Source: Spirochaetae bacterium HGW-Spirochaetae-2 (GTDB lineage Bacteria > Spirochaetota > Spirochaetia > Sphaerochaetales > Sphaerochaetaceae). Taken from it: a stretch of DNA of 64,000 nt. How positions within the stretch are numbered: the first letter of the stretch is position 1; each line of letters begins with the position of its first letter. Position numbers and translations under genes: made by a program. Where the stretch lies: positions 51,935-115,934 of the forward strand of contig PGXW01000028.1 in the NCBI GenBank assembly GCA_002839355.1, written 5' to 3'. Shown here one piece after another: positions 34,335-43,903 of this stretch. The notes beneath the pieces were generated by a model, which made no database searches, was not told the DNA's origin, and worked only from the letters and a program-made list of their open reading frames with translations.

Positions 34335-35434
34335 TCTATCTGCATGGGCATGATGATATGGAAAAAATCCTTTTCAGGATCCGGCTTCACTGTTACCGCC
34401 CGATTGGATTCAGTGAAACACAAGGCGAAATGATCACCTTCCATGACACGCAAGGGACTGACAAGATAGGAATAATTCATTGCAAGCCGGCAACTTTCTC
34501 CCGAATATTCGCAATTGATAATTTCCTTTGCCTGCCCAAAATCACTTTCTTCGGAACTGATGGTGATACCACCCGCCTCAATGTCCAGATAAACCCGTTT
34601 CGCCTTGTTCTCGACCAACAGTGAAACACGCTTCAAGGCTTCATTCATTTCAGCAACGGAAACTCGGCAGGTATTTGTTTGGGAAGCAGGAATAACACGT
34701 CGATAATTGGGGAACTGTCCCTTGATGAGCGATGAATACATGACCTGGTTTCCAAACTTGGCGAAAATAATGGAATCGTTGACAGAAATTGAGATTTCAC
34801 CTTCTCCGGTTCCGGCTTTCTTTAGAAGTGTCAAGAATTTGGCAGGGATAATAATGGGATTGAACGATGGTATCGCTTGTTCGAATTTTCTCTTGATGAA
34901 CGAAAGCCTTCTTCCATCTGTCGCCACCATGACGAGACCTTCCACATCATGTTCGAGATATACGCCGTTCATGAAATATCTGGCTTCATCGTCGCTGATT
35001 GCAAAGATTGTCTGGTCGATCATGGTGAACAGATCCTTTTGCCCGAGAGAAAAGTATTCATGTTCAGGAGCTTCTTCCAAACTGGGGAATTTCTCGGAGG
35101 AAATCGTGCGCAGTTCAAAATCGATCGACTTTTTTTCGGGGTGGATGAGAAGTTTGTCTCCCATTTCCTCAAAAATGATGTTTTCGTCGGGTAAAGTACG
35201 AAGAATTCCGAGAAATTTGTCACAGAACACTGTGGTGGATCCAGCTTCTATGGTCTCGACAGCTATTTCGGTCCTAAAACCAACCTTCTGGTCTGTTGCC
35301 TTGATGATCAAAGTGTTTGCATGTGTCTCTAGCAATACGTTTGAAACGATAGACAATGTGTTCCTTTGGGAGGTGAAATCAAGTGCTAGAATGATTTCCT
35401 TGAGCAACGTATTTTTTTGGCAGGCGAACTTCAT
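34331..35434 (-). CDS. dnaN: DNA polymerase III beta sliding clamp
   Basis: The 367-residue clamp has three repeated domains. It begins MKFACQKNTLLKEIILALDFTSQRNTLSIVSNVLLET. Middle landmarks are FMNGVYLEHDVEGLVMVATDGRRLSFIKRK, and it ends LVSPLRVMEGDHFALCFTESNRAVTVKPDPEKDFFHIIMPMQID, including the hydrophobic-pocket region. AGGAG lies seven bases before the ATG. The upstream spacer contains the predicted oriC. It is downstream of dnaA on the same strand, as in many bacteria. Confidence 0.97.
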   Translation of the reverse strand: MKFACQKNTLLKEIILALDFTSQRNTLSIVSNVLLETHANTLIIKATDQKVGFRTEIAVETIEAGSTTVFCDKFLGILRTLPDENIIFEEMGDKLLIHPEKKSIDFELRTISSEKFPSLEEAPEHEYFSLGQKDLFTMIDQTIFAISDDEARYFMNGVYLEHDVEGLVMVATDGRRLSFIKRKFEQAIPSFNPIIIPAKFLTLLKKAGTGEGEISISVNDSIIFAKFGNQVMYSSLIKGQFPNYRRVIPASQTNTCRVSVAEMNEALKRVSLLVENKAKRVYLDIEAGGITISSEESDFGQAKEIINCEYSGESCRLAMNYSYLVSPLRVMEGDHFALCFTESNRAVTVKPDPEKDFFHIIMPMQID

Positions 35435-35460
35435 ATGATCACTCCTATTAGTTTGTATAT

Positions 35461-35590
35461 ATACAGCAGTAGTAGTAATAGTATCATGTTATCTTCATAA
35501 TTTTTCACTTCCTGTGGACACAGCAGGGTGTTTATCCACTTTTTATCCACAGGAATCCACAAGCATGTGAAGTTATCCACCCGTATCAAC
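35461..35590. other. oriC: Predicted replication origin oriC (dnaA-dnaN spacer)
   Basis: Within 70 bp there are three TTATCCAC-type DnaA boxes: TTATCCACT 35532-35540, perfect TTATCCACA 35543-35551, and TTATCCACC 35573-35581. A reverse variant TGTGGACA lies at 35513-35520. On the dnaN side is TAGTAGTAATAG (35470-35481), which reads as DnaA-trio repeats in the same orientation as in Bacillus. An AT-rich tract (TGTATATATAC) follows. The order boxes, trios, AT-rich DNA, dnaN matches known unwinding regions, but the gap of about 30 bp between trios and the nearest box is longer than usual. Confidence 0.82.
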
Positions 35591-35623
35591 ATTTTTTCCC
35601 CAGTTTTTCCCCAACTTGTTTTT

Positions 35624-37045
35624 CTACTTTTCGCGCTTGAAACTCTGTGCCTGGCGTATGAGGTTTTGGATCGAATTGCTTACGGCAATATCGCTCTGGA
35701 TCATCCCCTCGACCCGCTGGACCGAGTGCATGACTGTCGTATGGTCCCTCCCTCCGAATTCATAACCGATTTCTGTTGTGGAGAAATCCGTTATGGTGCG
35801 GGCGACATACATTGCAATCTGACGAGGAAGAACTACAGATTTAGTTCTTTTTTTACCTTTTATATCATATGGAGATATGTTGAAGTAATCTGCTATAACA
35901 CGAATAATGGAATCGATGGACATCGACTGGTCCTTGGACATCGAGTAGGTGCTTTTCAATTGCTCCCGTGCTATATCCAAGGTTATTTCCTTGTTGAGCA
36001 GGTTGCTGTAGGCTATCAGCTTGGTAAGGCTCGCCTCCAGATCCCTGACATTCGTGTTGACGCTCTTGCCGATGTACTCGAGGACCTCGCTTGATATATG
36101 GCAGGCCTTTCCCTCGCACTTGCGCCTCAGGATTGCCAGCCTCGTTTCAAAATCGGGTGGTTGAAGGTCGACATTGATTCCCCTGGTAAATCGATTCTTG
36201 AGGCGGTCAGCTATGTCCTGTAGCTCGTTTATCGGTCTGTCACACGTGAATACCAATTGTTTGTTGGCTTCAAACAAATTGTTGAAGACATGGAACATCT
36301 CTTCCTGTGTCGAAGACTTCTTCTGGAGGAAGTGGATGTCATCGATAAGCAGCACGTCCGCCTTCCGGTATTTGTTCCTGAATTGGGGTGTCTTCTCTTC
36401 TCCGATTGATTGGATGAATTCGTTGGTGAACATTTCGGCGGTGACATAGACCACCTGCAATTCGGGGGTATAGTCCTGGATATAGTTTCCGATTGATTGG
36501 ATAAGATGGGTCTTTCCGAGACCGACACCTCCATAGATGAGACAAGGATTGTAGCTGACTCCGGGATTCTTTGCGATTGCCATGCTTACGCTGTAGGCGA
36601 ATGCACTGTTGTCGCCAACGACAAAGCTTTCGAATTGATAGCTTGTGTTGATATTGGGATCCCGTGGTTTCTTTTGGGCTTTTGGCAATGGGGCCGAGAC
36701 CTGGTGGGATTTTGCAGGCTTCTCATGTTCTGCCTGCCTGTGCTGCGTACCCTCGGACTGTCCCTGACTTCCGGTCTGTGCGGACATCTTCTTTACAAGG
36801 ATGTCGACGGTAACAGCTTCTCCGGTCAGTTCATTCAACATCGACTGTATGGCAGGTTTGTATTGTGTAGACACATAGTCGCGAATAAACAGGGACGGCA
36901 CAGCCAAGACAAGCTTGTGATCCTCCGATCCGGCGTATGAGATTCGATTCAACCAAGTTATGCATTCCTGCTCCGAAAGCGAGGATTGCATGCGTGAGAC
37001 GACCTCGTCCCAGAACGGATTATAGTTCCACTTTTCTTGCGGCAT
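35624..37045 (-). CDS. dnaA: Chromosomal replication initiator DnaA
   Basis: An AAA+ initiator that binds DnaA boxes and opens oriC. The 473-residue protein has domain I (WDEVVSRMQSSLSEQECITWLNRI), a low-complexity linker (about 85-130), and the AAA+ core. The core shows YGGVGLGKTHLIQSIGNY (Walker A), VLLIDDIHFLQKK (Walker B) and NRFTRGINVDLQPPD. The C-terminal DNA-binding domain has the signature GGRDHTTVMHSVQRVE. The ATG at 37045 has no strong Shine-Dalgarno. It is divergent from gyrB across 201 bp, and its stop is followed by the predicted oriC. Confidence 0.98.
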   Translation of the reverse strand: MPQEKWNYNPFWDEVVSRMQSSLSEQECITWLNRISYAGSEDHKLVLAVPSLFIRDYVSTQYKPAIQSMLNELTGEAVTVDILVKKMSAQTGSQGQSEGTQHRQAEHEKPAKSHQVSAPLPKAQKKPRDPNINTSYQFESFVVGDNSAFAYSVSMAIAKNPGVSYNPCLIYGGVGLGKTHLIQSIGNYIQDYTPELQVVYVTAEMFTNEFIQSIGEEKTPQFRNKYRKADVLLIDDIHFLQKKSSTQEEMFHVFNNLFEANKQLVFTCDRPINELQDIADRLKNRFTRGINVDLQPPDFETRLAILRRKCEGKACHISSEVLEYIGKSVNTNVRDLEASLTKLIAYSNLLNKEITLDIAREQLKSTYSMSKDQSMSIDSIIRVIADYFNISPYDIKGKKRTKSVVLPRQIAMYVARTITDFSTTEIGYEFGGRDHTTVMHSVQRVEGMIQSDIAVSNSIQNLIRQAQSFKREK

Positions 37046-37246
37046 GCCTGTTATCTTATATCAGCGAATCACGATTGGCAAGCCTTACCGCGTTGCGTAG
37101 GCAAACCCCTTGAAATATCATTATAAAATATTGTGATGAAAAGAAATAAATATTACCCAAAATTGGTCCGCACCCTTTACATAATTTGGTAAAAATGGTA
37201 CCATTTGGTACAATTTCATTTTTATATCTTATAAGGACATAGTAAT
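37046..37246. promoter_or_regulatory. Divergent dnaA/gyrB promoter region with palindrome
   Basis: This 201-bp AT-rich spacer must carry both promoters. A perfect TATAAT on the minus strand (37120-37125) is a candidate -10 for dnaA, but no good -35 is seen. A 14-bp perfect palindrome AAATGGTACCATTT lies at 37193-37206, about 40 bp before gyrB, flanked by TTTGGTA words. This is a candidate operator. No consensus DnaA box is present here. Confidence 0.55.
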
Positions 37247-39226
37247 ATGGTTGATAGCGTTTTCGAGGGAGTGCCTGCTGACACTGCGGTTCATCACGAT
37301 GCCATGCATGGAAGGGCTGGAGCACGGTCGTATACGGCAAACAATATCCAAGTGCTCAAGGGTCTGGAGGCGGTCAGAAAACGACCGGGAATGTACATTG
37401 GATCGACTGGTATCGACGGCCTTCACCACTTGGTGTACGAGGTTGTCGACAATAGTATCGACGAAGCGATGGCCGGGTATTGCAACACCATTTCCGTCAC
37501 AATTGAAAAAGACAATATAATACGCGTCGAGGATGATGGCCGTGGTATCCCTACGGAGCCGCATCCGGTCGAGAAGATAAGTTCGTTGGAGGTTGTCCTT
37601 ACACAGCTGCACGCTGGAGGAAAATTCGACAACGACACCTATAAGGTTTCCGGCGGTTTGCACGGAGTCGGTGTATCGGTGGTCAATGCCCTCTCGGAGT
37701 GGCTTGAAGTAACCGTCTACCGAGATCCGTCGATCTATTACCAGAAATACCAAAAGGGTGTTCCTGTGAAACCGGTGGAAATCATTGGGGAAAGCGACCG
37801 CACCGGAACCATGGTCCGATTCAAGGTGGATCGCTCCATACTTGAGACCGACCAGTTCAGCTACGGGGTGTTGACCGAGCGTTTCAGGGAACTCGCATTC
37901 CTCAACAAGGGGATTGTAATTTCCATCGCCGATGAACGTGGGGAGACTTTAAGACAACAGACCTTCCATTTCGAAGGTGGTATCAAGTCCTTTATCCAGC
38001 ATCTGAACACATCGAAGAAGCTTGTTCATGAGGAACCTGTCTATTTCGATGGGCAGAAGGACGATGTGAAGGTCGAGATCGCCTTGCAATACAACGACAG
38101 GTATGACGAAGTGTTGTTCACCTTCGTCAACAATATCAACACCCGTGAGGGTGGTACCCACTTGGCTGGTTTCAGAAGTGGTTTGACACGGATTATGAAT
38201 GAGCAGCTGAAAAAGTCGAAACTGTCGAAGAAGTTTGACGATTCCCTGACTGGTGACGACATGAAGGAGGGTATGACTGCGGTTATTTCCGTAAAGATTC
38301 CCGACCCGCAGTTCGAGGGCCAGACCAAGATGAAGTTGGGAAACCCTCGTGTCCAAGGTATTGTCGCATCAATGGTATATGAAAAGTTCAACGATTACTT
38401 CGATGAATACCCTATGGTGATCGAGGCGATACTTGAGAAGGCCATACTGGCCGCAAAAGCTCGATTTGCCGCCCGTGATGCGCGAATGCGGATCAGAAAG
38501 AGCAGTGAGGGTTCCGGGTTGCCGGGGAAGCTCGCGGATTGTTCGGAAAAGGACCCCGCGAAGTGTGAAATCTTCATTGTCGAGGGCGATTCGGCCGGAG
38601 GTAGTGCGAAACAGGGGCGTGACCGTTCCGTCCAGGCAATCCTTGCGTTGTGGGGAAAGATGCTCAATGTCGAGAAGGCCCGGGAAGAAAAGGTCTTGGG
38701 CAACGACAAGTTGCAACCCATAATCGCGTCCCTGGGTGCCGGGCTTGGAGCCCACTTCCTTGTAGAAAAGGTCAGATACCATAAGGTGATAATCATGGCC
38801 GATGCGGACGTCGACGGTTCCCATATCAGGACGCTGCTCCTCACCTTCTTCTTCAGGTATATGCGGCCGTTGATCGAGGTGGGGTATGTCTATTTCGCTA
38901 TGCCGCCATTGTATAAGATCACAGTAGGCAAGAAGATATTCTATGCCTACGATGAGGATGCCCGTAAGAAGATTCTTGAAGAGAATGCAAAGGAAGGCGA
39001 CGTAAGCAAGATACCCATACAGCGCTACAAGGGTCTCGGTGAAATGAACCCCGATCAGTTGTGGGAAACTACCATGAATCCCGATACGCGCAGTTTGACG
39101 CAAGTTACCCTTGAGGACGCTGTCGAGGCTGATCAGATCTTCACCATGTTGATGGGAGAAGAAGTTGAACCTAGAAAGAATTTCATTGAGAAAAATGCAA
39201 TGTATGTTTCTAATCTGGATGTATAA
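37247..39226 (+). CDS. gyrB: DNA gyrase subunit B
   Basis: The ATPase subunit of gyrase. The 659-residue protein has the GHKL ATPase domain: EAVRKRPGMYIGSTG, DDGRGIPTEPHP and GGLHGVGVSVVNALSEWL. The transducer follows, and then the TOPRIM domain with EGDSAGGSAKQGRDRSVQAI and IIMADADVDGSHIRTLLLTFFFR. A C-terminal tail ends DQIFTMLMGEEVEPRKNFIEKNA. A 20-residue N-terminal extension precedes the ATPase domain. AAGGA lies nine bases before the ATG. gyrA follows after 21 bp, so gyrB-gyrA is an operon. Confidence 0.97.
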   Translation: MVDSVFEGVPADTAVHHDAMHGRAGARSYTANNIQVLKGLEAVRKRPGMYIGSTGIDGLHHLVYEVVDNSIDEAMAGYCNTISVTIEKDNIIRVEDDGRGIPTEPHPVEKISSLEVVLTQLHAGGKFDNDTYKVSGGLHGVGVSVVNALSEWLEVTVYRDPSIYYQKYQKGVPVKPVEIIGESDRTGTMVRFKVDRSILETDQFSYGVLTERFRELAFLNKGIVISIADERGETLRQQTFHFEGGIKSFIQHLNTSKKLVHEEPVYFDGQKDDVKVEIALQYNDRYDEVLFTFVNNINTREGGTHLAGFRSGLTRIMNEQLKKSKLSKKFDDSLTGDDMKEGMTAVISVKIPDPQFEGQTKMKLGNPRVQGIVASMVYEKFNDYFDEYPMVIEAILEKAILAAKARFAARDARMRIRKSSEGSGLPGKLADCSEKDPAKCEIFIVEGDSAGGSAKQGRDRSVQAILALWGKMLNVEKAREEKVLGNDKLQPIIASLGAGLGAHFLVEKVRYHKVIIMADADVDGSHIRTLLLTFFFRYMRPLIEVGYVYFAMPPLYKITVGKKIFYAYDEDARKKILEENAKEGDVSKIPIQRYKGLGEMNPDQLWETTMNPDTRSLTQVTLEDAVEADQIFTMLMGEEVEPRKNFIEKNAMYVSNLDV

Positions 39227-39247
39227 GGTTATTTAGGGAATATAATT

Positions 39248-41737
39248 ATGGAAGAACAGACTGGAAGGATTATTAGAACAAGCATTGGCGATGAGATGAA
39301 GACATCATATCTCAACTATGCCATGTCTGTAATTGTCAGCAGGGCTTTGCCAGATGTGCGGGACGGTTTGAAGCCTGTCCATAGGCGAATACTGTATGAC
39401 ATGTTTGAAATGGGACTGAAATACAATACCCCCTTCAAGAAAGCGGCAAGAATCGTTGGTGACGTTCTTGGTAAGTACCATCCGCACGGCGATGCTTCGA
39501 TATATGATGCGTTGGTCCGATTGGCGCAGGATTTTTCCTTACGATATCCTGTAGTCCAACCACAAGGCAACTTCGGCTCCATCGATGGGGACCCGGCTGC
39601 GGCTATGAGATACACGGAAGCGAAGATGAGCCGTCTTGGTGAGGAAATGCTCAACGATATCCAGAAGGAAACCGTTGACTTTGGTCCCAACTATGACGAT
39701 TCGTTGGAAGAGCCGTTGGTGCTGCCTGCTGCGATTCCTTTTTTGCTGGCGAATGGCAGCAGCGGTATTGCTGTCGGTATGGCAACCAACATGGCTCCAC
39801 ATAACCTCACGGAGATTTGCGCTGCGGTAGCTGCATATATTGACAACCCGGATATCCAGTTGCACGAAATCATGGAACACATAAAAGGGCCTGATTTCCC
39901 GACTGCCGGTATTATCTGTGGCAGAAGCGGCATAGTCAGTGCGTTTGCAACCGGAAGGGGCAAGATCGTTGTTCGAGGGCGATACGAGATAGAGGAAGCC
40001 GACGGCGGCAAGGACCAGATTATTTTTACCGAGTTACCTTACCAGGTGAATAAGGCCGAACTGGTAAAACGTATCGCCGAATTGAAAAAGGCGGTCATTA
40101 TCGGTATAAGCGAGGTCCGGGACGAATCCGACCGCGACGGAATTCGTTTGATTATTGAATTGAAGAAAGGTGCCGTGGCAAGGGTTGTGGTCAACCTGCT
40201 TTTCCTGCATACCTCGCTGCAGTCGAATTTTAACGTCAATAACCTCGCGTTGGTCAACGGTAGGCCGCAACAACTCGGGTTGATTGAAATGATCAGGCAT
40301 TATGTGGAGCATAGGCAAGTAGTAGTGGAAAGAAGGACCCGGTTCGATTTGCGAAAGGCAGAGGAACGGGCACATGTATTGCTTGGTTTGAAAATCGGTC
40401 TGGATAATATCGATGAAGTCATCAAGGTGATAAAGGAGGCCGACGACAATACAATCGCAGCGGCAAACCTCATGTCACGCTTCGGGCTTTCAGAAATTCA
40501 AGCCCAGGCTATCATAGACATGAAGCTAGGCCGATTAAGCCATCTTGAAACAGATAAGATTTTGAATGAATTGGCGGATTTGAATACTAAAATTACATAT
40601 TACAAAGATTTGCTATCAGAAAAGACCAAAATTTTACAAGTTGTCAAGACTGAGACCCAAGAAATTTCTACAAAATTCGGTGACAAGCGCCGGACTGAGA
40701 TTACCCTTGAAGAACTTGGCGGTATGAATATCGAGGATTTTATCAAGGAAGAAGACGTCGTTGTCGTTATTTCCAATAAGGGTTTTGTGAAGCGTGTTCC
40801 GGCTGATGAATATCGCAGTCAAGGAAGGGGCGGACGTGGAGTTCGCGGTACGACTTTGCGAGATGAGGATTTTGTTGAACACCTTTTTGTAGCCTCCACC
40901 CATGATTATGTGATGGTGGTGACCAATGCCGGTAAGGCCTATTGGTTGAAAGTCCATGAAATGCCGATTGGTTCAAAAACCTCGAAGGGTGAAAGTATCA
41001 AGAAGCTGCTTCCGTTTGGAGATGGTGAGGAAATAACCTCGATAATCAATTTCCAAGAGTTTGAGGATTATCTCTATTTGCTTATGGTAACAAAAGATGG
41101 AGTTGCAAAAAAGGTCAACCTACCCCTCTTTAGGAATGCAAAGACTCGTGGAATTACCGCAATAATTCTTGATGAAGGCGATGTTTTGGTCAATTGTGAA
41201 TTGGTGACCGAAGGTGATGATTGCATGATTATCAGCAAAAAGGGCAAAGGGTTGCGGTTCGCAGGAAGCGATGTACGTGCCATGGGTCGAGCTTCTCGTG
41301 GTGTACGGGGTATCAGGTTGATCGACGACGATGAGGTTGCTGGACTCTTAAAGGTCGACGATGACAAGCGGATCCTCATGATAACCGAAAACGGCCAAGG
41401 CAAACAAATTCATTTCGATGAATTTAGAACGCATGGCCGAGGTACCATGGGACAGAAGATCTATACCTTCCGTGATAAGACTGGGTTCATTGTCAGTGCA
41501 CTATCTGTGGATGATGATGACGACGTTGTCTGCATTACCTCGATGGGACAATCTATCCGGATTCCAGTTTCCTCGATCTCGATCCAGAAAGCATACGCGT
41601 CAGGTGTTCGTATAACCAAGTTGAAGGACGCAGACTCCATTGTCGCAATCGCACGAACCGATGCCGAGAGGCTCGACGAAGTGGATGCAGGTATTGGTGA
41701 GGAGCCGGAAGAGGCCTCGGAAGTTACTGAAGACTAG
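39248..41737 (+). CDS. gyrA: DNA gyrase subunit A
   Basis: The DNA-cutting subunit of gyrase, 829 residues. The catalytic Tyr123 is in [11 protein letters not shown]. The quinolone region reads [19 protein letters not shown] with Ala at E. coli position 83 and Asp at 87. The C-terminal DNA-wrapping domain starts near 505 and contains the GyrA box variant QGRGGRG, which separates gyrase from topoisomerase IV. The last 20 residues are acidic. A strong terminator lies 27 bp past the stop. The 3' half is more AT-rich than genes on the left of the window. Confidence 0.97.
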   Translation: MEEQTGRIIRTSIGDEMKTSYLNYAMSVIVSRALPDVRDGLKPVHRRILYDMFEMGLKYNTPFKKAARIVGDVLGKYHPHGDASIYDALVRLAQDFSLRYPVVQPQGNFGSIDGDPAAAMRYTEAKMSRLGEEMLNDIQKETVDFGPNYDDSLEEPLVLPAAIPFLLANGSSGIAVGMATNMAPHNLTEICAAVAAYIDNPDIQLHEIMEHIKGPDFPTAGIICGRSGIVSAFATGRGKIVVRGRYEIEEADGGKDQIIFTELPYQVNKAELVKRIAELKKAVIIGISEVRDESDRDGIRLIIELKKGAVARVVVNLLFLHTSLQSNFNVNNLALVNGRPQQLGLIEMIRHYVEHRQVVVERRTRFDLRKAEERAHVLLGLKIGLDNIDEVIKVIKEADDNTIAAANLMSRFGLSEIQAQAIIDMKLGRLSHLETDKILNELADLNTKITYYKDLLSEKTKILQVVKTETQEISTKFGDKRRTEITLEELGGMNIEDFIKEEDVVVVISNKGFVKRVPADEYRSQGRGGRGVRGTTLRDEDFVEHLFVASTHDYVMVVTNAGKAYWLKVHEMPIGSKTSKGESIKKLLPFGDGEEITSIINFQEFEDYLYLLMVTKDGVAKKVNLPLFRNAKTRGITAIILDEGDVLVNCELVTEGDDCMIISKKGKGLRFAGSDVRAMGRASRGVRGIRLIDDDEVAGLLKVDDDKRILMITENGQGKQIHFDEFRTHGRGTMGQKIYTFRDKTGFIVSALSVDDDDDVVCITSMGQSIRIPVSSISIQKAYASGVRITKLKDADSIVAIARTDAERLDEVDAGIGEEPEEASEVTED

Positions 41738-41763
41738 ATTGTCATAGCATTTGGAAAATAATT

Positions 41764-41793
41764 CAGCCACCCGGTAAGGGTGGCTGATTGTTT
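41764..41793 (+). terminator. Rho-independent terminator of gyrBA
   Basis: A perfect 9-bp stem (CAGCCACCC 41764-41772, GGGTGGCTG 41778-41786) with a 5-nt loop is followed by ATTGTTT. Its downstream flank runs directly into the first parS site. Confidence 0.9.
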
Positions 41794-41804
41794 CACGTGA
41801 AACA
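41789..41804. promoter_or_regulatory. parS: parS centromere site 1
   Basis: TGTTTCACGTGAAACA, a perfect 16-bp match to the universal parS palindrome bound by ParB. parAB lies 400 bp downstream and the predicted oriC is 6.2 kb away, as expected. Confidence 0.96.
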
Positions 41805-41844
41805 TTAATTGATTTGTTCACGTTCAACACTTGGGAATCCCAAT

Positions 41845-41860
41845 TGTTTCACGTGAAACA
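41845..41860. promoter_or_regulatory. parS: parS centromere site 2
   Basis: A second perfect copy of the same palindrome, 56 bp from the first (start to start), just beyond the stop of the nfu gene. Paired parS sites favour ParB nucleation and spreading. Confidence 0.96.
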
Positions 41861-41866
41861 ATACAA

Positions 41867-42088
41867 TCAATTTTCAGAAATAATCGTGATGTTAGGGTCG
41901 ACGACACTTCGGATGTATCTCTCGACACCGTTTTTCAATGTCATCTGCGACATCGGGCAACCTGCGCAAGAGCCGACAAGACGGACTGTCACGTCGTTAC
42001 CTTCCATGCTGACGAACTCAATATCACCACCATCGTTCTGCAGATCGGGTCTGATGTTCTCGATAGCAGCTTTAACCTTATCAATCAT
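41867..42088 (-). CDS. NifU C-terminal domain (Nfu-type) iron-sulfur scaffold protein
   Basis: The 73-residue protein consists only of the Nfu domain: IENIRPDLQNDGGDIEFVSMEGNDVTVRLVGSCAGCPMSQMTLKNGVE, with the CxxC pair (CAGC) that binds a [4Fe-4S] or [2Fe-2S] cluster for delivery to apoproteins. Clients in this window could include SdaA, Nth and the radical-SAM enzyme. GAGGAGG lies at good spacing before the ATG. It is the only minus-strand gene between gyrB and traB, and its 3' end abuts parS site 2. Confidence 0.93.
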   Translation of the reverse strand: MIDKVKAAIENIRPDLQNDGGDIEFVSMEGNDVTVRLVGSCAGCPMSQMTLKNGVERYIRSVVDPNITIISEN

Positions 42089-42197
42089 ATGATTGGCCTC
42101 CTCAAAATAACTGGTTCAAAGATACAGTTATAGGAAATGATGGTCAATACCTGAAGTATTGGATGACAGAAGCCTATGGTTTATGTATAGTGAAAGC

Positions 42198-42956
42198 ATG
42201 GTAGCAAAAAAAATAATCTTTTCTAATCAAAAAGGTGGTGTAGGTAAAACTACCACTGCCGTTAATCTTGGAGCATATCTTGCTCAAAAAGGGAGCAAGG
42301 TTTTGCTGATAGATTTGGATTCGCAGGGAAACATGTCAAGTGCAGTTTCAGCCGATCCAAAAAAGTTGGGCAGTTATGATGTGATTGTTGGAAAATGTAC
42401 AGTTTCTGAAGCTTACCAATCAACACCTGTCGAGAACTTGTATGCAATTCCTGGTGGTATCGACTTGGCCGGTTTGAGTGTGGAATTGGTCAATGAGTTG
42501 GCGCGTGAATTTTTTCTGAAAAATGCATTGGCTTCAATAAACAATGAATGGGATTACATTCTTATCGATTGTCCTCCCTCGCTGGGGCTTGTGACAATCA
42601 ATGCGATGTGCTGGGCTGAATATGTGATTATCCCTATGCAATGCGAGTATTTCGCAATGGAAGGGCTCAATCTCCTCATGCGTACTATCGGTAATGTCAA
42701 GAAACAACTGAATCCCCATCTTGAGATCCTCGGTATTCTTTTTACCATGTATACATCGCGTACCAGGCTGGCAAATGATGTGGTGGATGATGTTACGGCA
42801 TATTTCTCCGATAAGGTGTTTCAGACAAAAATTCCAAGAAATGTCAGACTATCTGAAGCTCCATCACATGGGTTGCCCATCAATTTGTATGATGCATCGA
42901 GTGCAGGTGCCCAGGGGTATGAGAACCTAGCCGAGGAGGTGATTGCCCGTGTCTAA
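42198..42956 (+). CDS. parA: Chromosome partitioning ATPase ParA/Soj
   Basis: A deviant-Walker ATPase that moves ParB-parS complexes. The 252-residue product begins MVAKKIIFSNQKGGVGKTTTAVNLGAYLA, with the deviant Walker A KGGVGKTT. It also has LLIDLDSQGNMSS, YILIDCPPSLGLVTINAM and the C-terminal KIPRNVRLSEAPSHGLPI. I chose the ATG at 42198 because it gives the usual short N-terminus; an ATG at 42183 and a TTG at 42159 are alternatives, and no candidate has a strong ribosome site. The gene overlaps parB by eight bases. Base composition here is more AT-rich than the left of the window. Confidence 0.95.
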   Translation: MVAKKIIFSNQKGGVGKTTTAVNLGAYLAQKGSKVLLIDLDSQGNMSSAVSADPKKLGSYDVIVGKCTVSEAYQSTPVENLYAIPGGIDLAGLSVELVNELAREFFLKNALASINNEWDYILIDCPPSLGLVTINAMCWAEYVIIPMQCEYFAMEGLNLLMRTIGNVKKQLNPHLEILGILFTMYTSRTRLANDVVDDVTAYFSDKVFQTKIPRNVRLSEAPSHGLPINLYDASSAGAQGYENLAEEVIARV

Positions 42957-43884
42957 TGCAAGCAACAAGAAACATGGATTGGGGAAAGGGATCAGTTCGC
43001 TCATGGATGACTATTCTTTTGAAGCCGTTTTCAAATCGTCGCTGGATTCGGAAGCCAGTGAAATCGAGGGTGGAAAACTTATGCTTCTTGAGATCAACAG
43101 GGTACATCCGAATCCACATCAGCCCCGGAAACAATTTGACCAGGACACATTGGATGAACTAGCCGAATCAATAAAAACTCAAGGAATCCTCCAACCGCTG
43201 TTGGTTGAGAAGATCAGTGATGACGACTACGCAATTATAGCCGGGGAGAGAAGATACCGTGCAGCGTTATCGGTTGGATTGGAGAAGATACCTGTTATAG
43301 TCAAGAAATTCAGCGATATGCAGCGAATGGAAGTTTCCTTGATCGAAAATATCCAACGTGAGAATCTGAATCCCATTGAAGAAGCCAAAGCCTACCTGTT
43401 CCTGTTGGAACAAGCCGGTATTCGGCAAGAAGAACTGGCGGAAAGAGTCGGTAAGAAACGTTCCACTATTGCGAACAGCATCCGATTGCTTCAGTTGCCA
43501 AAAGAGATGCAGGAATCTCTTCTCTATGAGGAATTCACTGCCGGACATGCCAGATCATTGTTGTCGGTTGTCAATCCGGCTGATCAACAGTATCTTTACC
43601 ACAAGATTCTGGAAGAAGGAATGTCGGTACGGAAAGCTGAAAAGCTTGCAGGTGATTTGAATAAAGGCAAACGTGCTGCATCATCAAAGAAGCAGCAGGA
43701 ATACAGGGAGAGACCGATTGATCTATTGGTCTTGGAGCAAAAGTTCCTCGAAGCCTGTGGGACCAAAGTCCAATTGAAAGGTACGCTCAAGAAGGGAAAG
43801 CTGGAAATTACGTACCACTCGATGGAGGATTTGGAACGTCTCTACCGATTGTTGTCTCAAGAAGAAGAATCAATAGAATTGTAA
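42949..43884 (+). CDS. parB: Chromosome partitioning protein ParB/Spo0J
   Basis: A CTPase that loads on parS and spreads as a clamp. The 311-residue protein has an N-terminal ParA-contact segment ([13 protein letters not shown]) and the ParB/Srx domain: [33 protein letters not shown] and [12 protein letters not shown]. The helix-turn-helix parS-binding region follows: [19 protein letters not shown] and [21 protein letters not shown] basic linker and a C-terminal dimer domain complete it. I start it at GTG 42949, nine bases after GAGGAGG; the TTG at 42943 is too close to that site. Both parS sites lie about 1.1 kb upstream. Confidence 0.96.
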   Translation: MSNASNKKHGLGKGISSLMDDYSFEAVFKSSLDSEASEIEGGKLMLLEINRVHPNPHQPRKQFDQDTLDELAESIKTQGILQPLLVEKISDDDYAIIAGERRYRAALSVGLEKIPVIVKKFSDMQRMEVSLIENIQRENLNPIEEAKAYLFLLEQAGIRQEELAERVGKKRSTIANSIRLLQLPKEMQESLLYEEFTAGHARSLLSVVNPADQQYLYHKILEEGMSVRKAEKLAGDLNKGKRAASSKKQQEYRERPIDLLVLEQKFLEACGTKVQLKGTLKKGKLEITYHSMEDLERLYRLLSQEEESIEL

Positions 43885-43903
43885 ACACAAGAAAGGAATT
43901 ATC

